From positions 1-64,000 of the forward strand of contig WEDG01003323.1 in assembly GCA_017591395.1 (NCBI GenBank): a DNA stretch of 64,000 nt, read 5' to 3'. Below are positions 55,041-64,000 of this stretch, piece after piece (the stretch's first letter is position 1; the number at the start of each line of letters is the position of its first letter). The position numbers and the translations under genes were made by a program. Origin of the DNA: Schistocephalus solidus (taxonomy: Eukaryota; Platyhelminthes; Cestoda; Diphyllobothriidea; Diphyllobothriidae). The notes under the pieces were generated by a model, which did no database searches, was not told the origin of the DNA, and saw only the letters and a program-made list of their open reading frames with translations.

Positions 55041-58000
55041 CCTCCCACGCCCCTTACATCTTTAGAGGCTTAATGGTCACGTGTTTAACATCTGTCGAAA
55101 GCACGAATGAGTTTACCTATCTGGAAAAACAGTTCCAGAAATTTTATTATTCAGATATCCCCCTGCCTTGCACATATACGTCATACCGACCTAAAACTGA
55201 ACTGATAGGGTACACTTAATTGAAACTCTAACGCTTCCCCACACCTCTAAAAATTGGAACTCTTAAAATGAATGTAACCGCGTGTTTCCCATTTTGAGGA
55301 TAACGTTATATTTTTTTAACATCCCAAAAACGGGTAATTAAAAAGCCGAACATGGGGCGGACGATTAGTCCACTACCTTTTTAAGCCATAATGTCCTACG
55401 CCTGATTGCTAGCTGCCCTCATAATTTCAGTGACCTCGAAACCGATAATTACTGCTAAGCATGTTTAAGTTCAATTTACTCACGAACACTATCGTTTATC
55501 TCGGAATTATTTATGCAGTGACCAGATAACTTTACAGTTTTAATTTACACATTTACGATACTGCAGCCTCCGACGAGTTTCACCAACTTTAAGGCCCCCC
55601 ACTGTCATGCAAACACGCCGATTTTGCAATCTGAATGCTGGCCAATAGTTTAATTAAATTTTTACTAAGTTGAAATTTTTCCATGTCCCCTCCCAATTGG
55701 CAGGACATGGGAAGAGGAAGGACCCCGCAACATAACTGGCCTTTAGCTAAATTCCAGGTAGAATGAAATATTCCCGTGTCCCAAACCTAGCTAATTGTAA
55801 TCGAAACTTAAACCATGAAGCCTACTTTTAACCCTATCCCTTACTCTAAATTTAACCCTATTCTAACATATATCTGATCCTAAATCAAACCCTAACCCGA
55901 GCCTTATGTTCAACATTAATTTCCTCAGAATTTAGCGCTGTGCCAACTGTGTTATGGGCCGTTCGTATTCCCATGACCTGCCTTCGGTGGAAGGGGGGAG
56001 GGTGGCACGTAAGCGTACCCTTCCTATACTTATTTCGGTTGCATCACACCTGGATGCCAAATCTCTTTTTTTATTCTCAAAACGTAGCTCTAAAATGTAT
56101 GCATTCTGGGCACACATGCATAACTTTGAGACATAGAAAAGGGGCTGAACTGCATAAAGTCAACCCTTACCGCCTTTATTGAAGCATATTCACTAGCGCC
56201 GAGGCATATATAGTGTCACTGTTTCAATTTGCCGAAATATATGGCATGCTATTTGGATTTCTGAGACAAAGCCTGTTGTGGAATTAAACAAAGGCAACTC
56301 GAGTATGGCATAGTAAAACAGGGTGAGGAACGCCATTAAATGGTTCACTTTTAATTAAATGACTATAACCTTAATGTTTTCCAAACAATGTTAAAATAAC
56401 ATATTGCCATATTACAGAATAATACAAAAATCGGTAATTTTACAAATTTTCTTTTATCAATACTTTTCTGTGCTGGTTTTTAGCGGCTTCAAAATGCGCT
56501 TTGGAGTTCTAAGCCGGTGTGGATTGTACATGCTCTGGCGTTGGTAGACACAGCGAAAAGGACTCGGTAAGTCAGAGGTCTGTATCGGCAGAAAAAAAAA
56601 CATTTTCTATTAGAAAAAAAGCTTTTTGGTCCCGCCATCACATATCAAGTCCCTAGAGCAGCGGGGCAGGATTTCTTTCTGGAAGTTTCCAGGTAGCGAG
56701 CCAAAGTTACACAAACTAATTTTTTTTAATTAGAACATGGCTTTGGAAACCCTGGAGGAATATATATCACGGCTCTGGTGGGTAATCCTAGAGGTAGAGA
56801 CGTGCCCACTCTAACTGATTCATGCTTCTTGGCAAAAGGAGTGATGTAAGGTACGCACATAAGCCCTAAAAACCATGAGTCTTTACAAGAAAACGTTCGC
56901 CTGGAAAAAAACAGGAGTATGAGCGCTCCACTCAGTCTTGGAGCACAGGTCCACCGTTCTAGCCGGTGCTTGCATGGTAAAAAAATAGTGGAATGAGAAG
57001 TTTTTCTGACGAAGACAACTGGGCCTACCAACTTCTCGTCATCAGCCATTCAGCATTCGACGGGGTCCCTGGAAGTCCTGGGGGTTTAAAACGGGTTCTA
57101 TTACTTGATCAAGCCGCAAATGGTCATAATAGTTGGCCTTGACTTTGTTAGTACTTCCCAATTACTTAGTTCCTACCCGCGAGGGCTTTGGATCGGAGTG
57201 CAGAGGTCAAGTGAAACACATAATCAGCATTGTGTGGTGCAGGCCATGTCCAAAGTAATTTGGAGATATCGGTAGGCTGTGAGGCCCCACGCACGTGGTC
57301 CGTGTTTGGCATAAAGCCAAGATTTTTGGAGGTCCCCTTATAAAATATGGCTGACAAACGCTGATATCTGAAGTGATAATGATCACATTGTTTTCCTCCG
57401 TTTAGTTTGAGGGTACTGCTCAAATTTTGCCGAATTAAGTTTCCATACAGGAATGTTCTGCCACTCGCGGAACTGAACCCATCCCAGAAATATAAGATTG
57501 ACGTGACTTTCAAGAATTTGTTCTCAAAAGTTTTGCAGTTACGAGATGCCAACACGTCTACACGTGCACACACAGACAAATAGAGAGCCTGTGATAGTGA
57601 AAGAGGGTTTCGGCTCACACGGAACTCTTAAAAGCCAGTATATATTCGATACGTCAGCAACGCCACACGAACAAATGATGAGCAGATGGCAGTTTAATGA
57701 ATATTAAGCAGCTTTTTCGCGGTGGTTGATAGAAGTCAGCTCAAATATTCATATCAACTTTAAGTCTACACCTTAAAAACTTCAAAAAAATTGATTTAAT
57801 TCACGTTAGAAATTAATTTCGGAGGAAATTAAAAGGCAGCAAAAAATGAAATGTGTGTCTTTACAACCTGAAGCCTGATACGTCTATGTTTGACTCACCA
57901 TCAGTGTTTCCCCAGAAGATCTCGGCTCTAGAGACGTATGAGCGAATAAGAACAAAGATAATTAGAGTTACAGTACATTGCGATTAAGTAGCCATGAGGC

Positions 58001-59395
58001 AAAATTACCGGAGAACTGTCAAGTTTTCCACCCACATACACTGACATGCCTACTCCTTGCATGATTTTTAGGAAAACCACGAACATCCTTGAAAAGAATG
58101 CAGTTGAACACAGAAAAACTGACGCTAAATGAGGCAGAAGTCGGTAAAAATATGAATTTTCCTAATTGGCAGATATGCTCAGCCAGTTATCTAGTGGTTG
58201 ATTTCAGGGCACATTACTATTCGGTGAAAAATTTGCAACTAGAGGAGGAAGAAGAAACTCATGGGCGACTGCAGTTCGTTGGCTTGTACTGACTGGACAA
58301 CTCAGTACGAGCGTTCCGTTCCCAGCTCCGCGTCAGCTGTTGACTGGCTAAAGACGAAAGATAAGCCGGACGTGACGATTGTGGAGGTTACATTTCTGCA
58401 CTTTTGATTGACCGTGGGCATGCGGCCTCCAGCATGTGGTCTAGACTGCAGTTTGAGGACAAAACATAATTAATACATTTCCTTTTGCCACCAAACTGAA
58501 TTGGAGATTGATGTTCGCAAGAGATTCGCATAGCCCTTATCGCAATGACAGAATTGGAGCTCATCACTCAGCTGATGCTTTGGACATCAACTCTTGCTTT
58601 TTACAGGCCTGCTTTTGAGAAGAAAAGAACCCGGACAGTAAATAACCAAGAAATGCGTATTCCGGGCAGTAAAGATTTTCAATATGATTGCAATGGTTCT
58701 ACTAACAAAGTCTACGCTGCTGTTCAAACTCAAACACTGTTTCTGTTTCAAACGGTTTTAGTGCATGCGTATGACCATCACTGTATGTTTAAACAATCGA
58801 GCATCATTGAAATCTTAGCCACTACGAGCGAGCACGTTCATTTTCAGGAAAGGAAACATAATCTTACAGGAAGACACGAAAGGACACCGTAATTATGCTA
58901 AATCTTTGACAAACAAGCCGTTGATGTCACTTAAACTATTAAAGCTTCGCGTTAAGGCACAAAAACGGCAATGACCTGCAGGCAAATTTACACATAATTA
59001 TAACGCTAGATTGAAATGTAACATGTCACCGAAAATGAGTTACAAACTAACACTCGTCAGTGTCTACTCGGCCACGTAGCACTTACAGGCTGGCGCGGGT
59101 GATTCAGGGGGCAGTTAGCTCATGCACACAAAGATCCGGTTAGTGCCACAGAAACCGAGAGCTGTACGTTGACCGGTTAAATCTATTTAAACCGAGAGGT
59201 GTATTTTAACCGCCGTATCTACTAGGTTCACTCATGCACGCTGACGCTCGGATAGGGAGACTGAACAGCATATTTATATTAAACTGGCGGATTTATGAAC
59301 ACAGTCTACTTAGACGTCCAGTAATGTTAGCTAAGAGTTCACTAGAAGAAATTTCGGACGTCGGGGTCAGACGAAATTTAGTCTGCTCTTAACAT
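55041..59395. other. No recognised gene; one SINE relic
   Basis: Mostly AT-rich DNA with no TE protein. A decayed tRNA-Arg SINE lies at about 58290-58460 (GACTGGCTAAAGACGAAAGATAAGCC against GACTGGCTGATGACGGCTAATAAGCC). The longest frame, 57166-57618 (-), starts at GTG and has no familiar motif. A run of CCCTAACC-like phrases near 55830-55890 is telomere-like only by chance. Confidence 0.4.
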
Positions 59396-59396
59396 A

Positions 59397-59445
59397 ATCC
59401 AGCGCAAGTCACCGTCCCTACACCACCCTGCTGTGAAGCATGGGG
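59397..59445 (+). repeat. RTE/SINE-L 3' tail fragment
   Basis: CAGCGCAAGTCACCGTCCCT and CACCACCCTGCTGTGAAGCAT match the common tail. It joins directly to the 353-bp array. Confidence 0.7.
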
Positions 59446-59449
59446 TTGT

Positions 59450-60328
59450 CATTCTGCGGTTATTCCACAGTGATTTCTTGTCCTCGACACAAATATTCAT
59501 TGAAATTTCTGAACGTAAAAAGGCATTTCCAATCAGCTTACGCCATTTCAGGAATTATCGCCCAAATCATTCTCTTGAGTCTATTTACCAGAAAAGGCAT
59601 AAAAAACGCTGAAGGGCCTAATAAGAAGCCTAAACCCTCGTTGGTGTGTCAGGTGGCAGCAGAAACATCGTTTATGCCATATAAGATTAATACAACTTGA
59701 AGTACTACTTTTTTACTAGAATGAGCATTACGTAATTATTCCACAGTGGTTGATTTAGTTCGATACAGACGTGCATTAAAATTTCAGGTCTGTCAATTAA
59801 ACGTCATTTCCGAATCACCAAACTCCATGTCCTGCACTTAATAATTTCAGAAATTTTCTTCCCGAATATTTTCTGGAGTTCATTTACCAGGAACCACATG
59901 GATACCGCTGTGGGACACAAGGATGAGCTAAACCTCACGTTGCTGTGTCACGCAGCAGCAGAAACGTCAGTGAAACACGTCTCGGGGCTGTTAGCAAGAA
60001 CATATGTCGGAAGTACGCTAAAAAGTCTTTGACATATAAGATTCATGCTAATTTTAGTACTAAACGTTTGTAGAATGCGCATTTCGTATATATTCCACAG
60101 TGGTTTACTGTATTCGACCTAAATTTTCACTGAAAATTCAGGTCTGACCATAAAAAGTCATGTCGGAATAACTTGACACCATGTCCTGCCCTAAATAATT
60201 TCAGAAATATTTCCCTGCTTATTCTCTGTAAACCATATACCAGAAACAGCACAGAGAAGGTTGGGGAACCAAAGAGGACCCAAACCCCTCGCTGGTGTGT
60301 CACGCAGCAGCAGAAACATCGGCAGAAA
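59450..60328 (+). repeat. 353-bp tandem repeat, diverged array of about 2.6 units
   Basis: GTGTGTCA/CTGTGTCA phrases with GCAGCAGAAAC recur at 59644, 59943 and 60295 (299, from a deletion, then 352). TTCCACAGTG occurs in each. Hammerhead cores here are degraded: the box is AGGATGA or AAGAGGA instead of CTGAAGA, and GAAACACGTCTC at 59971-59982 has lost the palindrome. The array passes straight into a PLE at about 60330. Confidence 0.85.
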
Positions 60329-60329
60329 T

Positions 60330-61030
60330 ACCGTTATTTACATATATCCCACCCGCATTGGCTTTAGAAACTATCGATGGCTTTCTCCAGGAAAAATATA
60401 ACGAGACCGACCAAAAACTCAAACGAGTGCATATCATCGAACTCCTAGAACTGTGTCTTAAAACGTTCTTCACATTCAACGGCCAGGTCTAAAAGCAAAA
60501 GAAGGGGACGCCAATGGGCACGCCTCTGTCTGGACTAATTGCCAAAGCAGTTTTGCAGAGGCTTGAGCAGCTGGTCTTCAGCTCGTACCCACCAAAGTTC
60601 TCGGCCAGATACGTCGACAAAACGTTCGTCATAATCAGGGCCTTGTTGAATTCAATCTTTCCCGAAATCCAGTTTACCATGGAGGAAGAAGTCAACAATC
60701 AGTTGCCCTTTCTTGACGTCCAAGTTACAAAGCTGGCAGACGGGAAGATAAGGACAACGGTCTACCGTAAGGCACCCAACACTAGGCGCATCCTCCATTT
60801 CCGAAGAAACCACCCTGTTGGCCACAAACGCAGTTGTGTCAGAACCCTCTTCCGACGTGTCCAAACACACTGCAGTGACGACAGTGGGAAGAAGGAGGAG
60901 ATGGAGTACTTACATGCCTTTTTACAGCCAACGGTTATCCAAAGTCCTTCATCCGCAAATGCCTCAGGAAGCCTCAGTTTGAGCGGTCGAATGAAGAGAA
61001 GCCAAAGTTTTGGCTCGCAATCCCCCATGT
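60330..61030 (+). pseudogene. Penelope-like element reverse transcriptase, catalytic Asp lost
   Basis: Begins inside motif A (PLFTYIPPALALETIDGFL; the catalytic Asp itself lies beyond the junction). Continues LLELCLKTFFTFNGQV, a TAA at 60490-60492, GTPMGTPLSGLIAKAVLQRL, then motif C as RYVDKTFVIIRA: the second Asp of YVDD is Lys (60609-60625). Then FTMEEEVNNQLPFLDVQVT and LHFRRNHPVGHKRSCVRTLF. A frameshift near 60925 moves to the frame of TANGYPKSFIRKCLRKPQFE. It could not polymerise. Confidence 0.92.
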
Positions 61031-61613
61031 GAGGAACGTTTCAGAGGCGACTGCAAGAATCCTAAAACTTTTTGGGATTGGCGTGGCTCATAAACCAGAA
61101 TGCACTATCAGACAGCAAGTCATAAAGCCCAAAGACCCGCTACCAGTGACAGAACAATCAGCAGTGGTCTACAGCATACCATTCAAAAATTGTGATGCAA
61201 GGTATGTTGGTGAAACGGGCAAGCGCCTGGGCACAAGGTTGCATGAAAACCAACTAACAATCAACCGTAAAGACCAGTTGTCTTTGGTTTATGGTCACGC
61301 ACACCAGCTGAACCATGATTTCGCCTTTGAGAAAACAAGGGTGATTGGCCGAGCCAATGAGAAGATGGCCAGATTGGTGCTCGAGAGCTTGGTCCTCCAC
61401 TGGCACACTCAACCGAGCTATAGACTTACATCCCGCCTACCAGGCGCTTCATACATGGCTCGGATCAGTTCGGCCAGGGCCAATAAGGCAAACGAGCACA
61501 CGGAACCGAGAGCCCAGGCTCACGGAAAAGCGGGGTGGCGGCCGAAGGTCAAACACAGCCTCACGAATGCACCCGTAAAACGGATAACAACTCACGAGAG
61601 CAGCAACGACTGA
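61031..61613 (+). pseudogene. Penelope-like element GIY-YIG endonuclease
   Basis: Continuous frame after the frameshift: NVSEATARILKLFGIGVAHK, a CCHH-like linker (PECTIRQQVIKPKDPLPV), then SAVVYSIPFKNCDARYVGET and GKRLGTRLHENQL, i.e. the GIY-YIG fold with Tyr, Arg and the VGET element. HQLNHDFAFEKTRVIGRANE and KMARLVLESLVLHW follow, then the frame differs slightly from that of the 77-codon tail at 61345-61578 that is shared with 3545-3640. The EN domain looks intact. Confidence 0.92.
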
Positions 61614-61845
61614 TCAGCCCGCTGATTGACGTGGGGGCGGCCAACAGGCACGCTGCCTTGCCTAAACCTGCGACGGCTCCAAAGGGGACAGCAGTCACAT
61701 GAGCCCGCCTGCGTTCAACCTCGGGGAGGTCTAAGGAAGTTAGCGGCGATCGGGCAGGTCAAAGTTCACGCGTCCACCATGGATATAATACGAGGCACGT
61801 GGCAAGACTTACTAACTCAAGACCACCAGGAGCAGCAAGCACTTT

Positions 61846-61885
61846 ACTCTGATGATGGAAGCGAGAAGGTTTTCGAAACGTCATT
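61846..61885 (+). ncRNA. PLE-type hammerhead ribozyme, intact core boxes
   Basis: CTGATGA 61849-61855; stem II GGAAGC (61857-61862) with GTTTTC (61869-61874), 6 pairs including two G-U; GAAAC 61875-61879; GTC 61880-61882. Stem III is the loopless palindrome ACGT. Stem I ACT/ATT has one mismatch. An extra T (61856) lies between A9 and stem II, as in the other PLE copies. It is located 270 bp after the endonuclease frame. Confidence 0.65.
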
Positions 61886-61981
61886 ACAAATACAATTTGG
61901 TCCATGAACTCGCCCCCTCTTCTTCTTCGTCTTCTTCAGGAGATGATGAACGCGATAAGATAACGGGACCTCGAATCTTTA

Positions 61982-61984
<3 letters not shown>

Positions 61985-62073
<89 letters not shown>
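61985..62073. repeat. (TA)n microsatellite at PLE 3' end
   Basis: About 88 bp of pure TA directly after the PLE 3' end. Confidence 0.97.
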
Positions 62074-62080
<7 letters not shown>

Positions 62081-62379
62081 CTTTCTTCGGACATTTGGTT
62101 TGTCTTAAAAACCTACTATTACGTTTAATAATTATTTGATCTTTTTAATTTCTTTATGTCTTGCACACATACTTCAAAGCTTTGACCCATTCGTTGGCAC
62201 CGGTTGCGAGAGATTAGCTATCTTTCGTAAATTTCGGCACCTTTCATCTGTTAGGGCACGTATTTTAAGCAACCGTATATTATCAGTTTTTGGAGAAGTA
62301 ATCCTTTGACAAAACAGCGAATTCAGACACTTCACAATTATGGCAGTAGTACAAACGATACATGTATAGCCATTATATT

Positions 62380-62760
62380 CTTTGCAAACTCATGGTTGTC
62401 AAAAATTATACACCATCACGTTGGGTGAATCCAAAGCAACAATTTGTCGCCATTTGATGCAACCAAAGGACACTCTGCTACCAACTGAAGCCTCAGCAGT
62501 TGTTTACGAAATAATTTGCAACGCGAAAGACTGCAATTACGTCGGAGAAACCGGGTGGAAATAACAGACCCTCTTGCAGGAACACAAATTGACAGCTCAG
62601 AGACGAGACTCAAATACAAAGCTTCCAACGCACGTGGGAGGACAATTTGGCCCCTCAAAACTCAAGAAAGCCGCACATAAGCAGTCCGAGAGCGAGCCCA
62701 CCTGACGAAGAACAAGAGACGCCAGACTGAACAACACTGGCAGAATGCTCAATGTCCCCC
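62380..62760 (+). pseudogene. PLE GIY-YIG endonuclease fragment, another family
   Basis: Reads HHVG-type start, MQPKDTLLPTEASAVVYEII, CNAKDCNYVGETGWK, a TAA at 62562-62564, then QEHKLTAQRRDSNTKLPTHV. Same family as 40712-41030 (QRRD/RRLD, NTKLPTH/NSQLATH). The RT part is absent. It is followed by a basic stretch without clear frame. Confidence 0.82.
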
Positions 62761-62901
62761 CCCCTACCTCATAAGACAAACAGCTAGACTGCCCGCCAAA
62801 CATCCACCAAAGGGCCGAGACAAAGAAACAACAAAAAATCAATCAGCCCGAGGCCTACGCACAAGCACACTACTTCTGGTTCTGTTCGGTTATCTGCAGT
62901 T

Positions 62902-62944
62902 GCTTTGATAATGGTGAGCCGACCAAGCCCTCCAAAACGTCAGC
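62902..62944 (+). ncRNA. PLE-type hammerhead relic
   Basis: Stem I GCT/AGC; core box TTGATAA (62905-62911); stem II GGTGAGC/GCCCTCC (5 of 7 pairs); AAAAC-GTC (62934-62941, G12 changed to A). Downstream of a GIY-YIG relic on the same strand. Confidence 0.5.
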
Positions 62945-63705
62945 ATACGAATAAAAATTTTCCATTGAGCCAGCCTTATTTCTCAAATTATCAACCCGGA
63001 GCTCTCACCTTTGCAAATTCGCAAACTTAACCCTTTTTAACTCGATTTTGGCTTAGACACCTCCATTGTGGGTGGCTCCTGTCCCTATGTCTTAGTTTGG
63101 GGCCACATAAGTCATTCTTATCCAAGATTCTTCGAGTGCAGAATACGACGTGTTCCACTATTGCCCTACGAAATGAGGGCCTTGGATCTAACATAGGTGA
63201 CACTGTCAGAAAGATAAGATTCTGAGGGGGTCTTCACAGCCCTCCCATAGTCCTGAGCAGCACGGATAATCTTTTTAGTTGACAAACTTCAAAAACACGA
63301 CTTTTACCGCATCGTGACAAATTAAAAAGTACAGTTGGTAGTTCATAGTAAAGAATCCAGCACAAGATCGACCTGAATCTTTATGCTGTCTCCAATACAC
63401 AAGTGTCTTGTCCAAAGTATGCTGACTGTCAATGGAATTAGGCACAGTGTCTAACCTGACGCGAAGTCGTCGTTCGGAAATGCGATGTGCCGCAACCGTC
63501 ATATTAGGAATTTTTCCTTGAAGTTTAAACGTAGTTCTAATCAATAATATTTAGTATTTCAACTGGTTTCCTATCAAAACATGGCTTTTAGCCTGTCGTG
63601 ATAAGTTAATTCCAGTCATGTTGAGTATAGTGGGAATGTTTTCATTTACCAAGAGGAGAGATATATTATCGAAGAGAAGTCTCTTCCTAAGTCTGATTTA
63701 CAACC
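62945..63705. other. No recognised feature
   Basis: Unassigned sequence; the frame 63275-63544 (-) has no familiar motif. Confidence 0.35.
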
Positions 63706-63836
63706 GATGATATGATGGGGTGCTCCTACACGGACCACGCGGTAAATACAGTGAGGCAACGCACGGCAGCCCTTATTGGGATGCGCACCCAGAACAGACA
63801 CCGCATGTGGGGGAGTGGCAGCACTCCTAGGTGCGG
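63706..63836 (+). mobile_element. SINE-L head fragment
   Basis: GGACCACGCGGTAAATACAG and ACGCACGGCAGCCCTTATTG align with the SINE-L head (GGGCCACGTGGTAGATGCG; GGGCACGGCAGGCGTTATTC). Diverged. Its 3' side is replaced by RTE coding sequence. Confidence 0.65.
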
Positions 63837-63837
63837 T

Positions 63838-64000
63838 TCCCCGCTGCTCAGCTCTGTCGGCATAACACTGCTGACAGAAAAATTGCAAATTCTGCAGCGC
63901 TGGGCCGAGCACTTCAGAAGTGTCCTTAATTAATCATCAGCCATCTCCGATGCTGCCATTGACCGGCTCCCTAAAGTGAACACGAACAATGACCTGGATC
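63838..64000 (+). pseudogene. RTE-like LINE copy G fragment, continues beyond the window
   Basis: Reads PLLSSVGITLLTEKLQILQR and WAEHFRSVLN, a stop, SSAISDAAIDRLPKVNTNND, matching copy F around 53030-53190. Only the RT N-terminal linker is visible; the rest lies to the right of the window. Confidence 0.85.

Noticed and set aside
55830..55890. Telomere-like repeats (CCCTAA)
   Set aside because: Only scattered AACCCTA-like phrases, no regular array.
56985..57050. Hammerhead from CTGACGA / CTGATGA phrases
   Set aside because: CTGACGA on one strand and CTGATGA on the other, but no GAAAC or matching stem I nearby.
57166..57618. 150-codon frame on the minus strand
   Set aside because: Starts with GTG, no ATG in a useful place, no recognisable motif, no splice context. 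Could be chance.

Overview
The window is repeat-dominated DNA from an animal genome, most likely a flatworm and probably a diphyllobothriid-type tapeworm. The indicators are RTE-like LINEs whose C terminus carries C2H2 zinc fingers, CsRn1-like Ty3/gypsy remnants with a flatworm-style WYH gag zinc motif, Penelope-like elements (PLEs) with GIY-YIG endonucleases, and tRNA-Arg-derived SINEs. The species call is inference. No intact host gene is visible; the best candidate is one terminal exon at 35282-35541 (-).

Layout. 1-5.4 kb: a PLE RT fragment, a broken CR1/jockey-like RT (-), a diverged copy of a 367-bp repeat, two tandem tRNA-Arg SINEs, a PLE 3' end, a 353-bp tandem repeat and more 367-bp repeats. 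5.2-7.7 kb: two PLE ends in inverted orientation, each next to (TA)n, enclose a PLE RT fragment and five units of a 233-bp satellite, one split by a SINE with a target-site duplication. 9.0 kb: a full-length SINE with an 11-bp duplication. 11.7-15.8 kb: an old Ty3/gypsy element with both LTRs. 16-22 kb: two RTE 3' parts and a SINE pair. 25.6-26.4 kb: a mariner relic. 27.6-30.4 kb: a 367-bp array and an RTE 3' part. 30.9-31.4 kb: a 173-bp tandem repeat. 36.2-36.6 kb: a SINE pair. 38.9-39.5 kb: a second Ty3 3' end. 40.4-43 kb: two PLEs facing away from each other. 43.1-48.1 kb: one RTE copy split by a PLE and a SINE. 49.7-55.0 kb: the best-preserved RTE copy. 59.4-62.1 kb: a 353-bp array followed by a PLE with RT and endonuclease. 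62.4-62.9 kb: a third PLE 3' end. 63.7-64 kb: a chimeric SINE/RTE fragment running off the window.

The most striking signal is a set of self-cleaving RNA motifs. Reading for the hammerhead core (CUGANGA, stem II, GAA, stem III, cleavage base, stem I) finds it in four unrelated repeat contexts: every unit of the 233-bp satellite (five copies exactly 233 bp apart), the 353-bp repeat, the body of the tRNA-Arg SINE, and the 3' end of the PLEs. Stem I covaries between families. In every family stem III is a loopless palindrome (ACGT, ACAGCTGT, ACACGTGT or ATGGCCAT), so it could form properly only between two neighbouring ribozymes, i.e. in tandem or dimeric RNA. The 233- and 353-bp repeats therefore look like animal retrozymes, plausibly mobilised by the neighbouring PLEs.

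None of the mobile-element proteins is intact, so the region now acts as a graveyard. All alignments were made by eye between copies inside the window; no database search was run.
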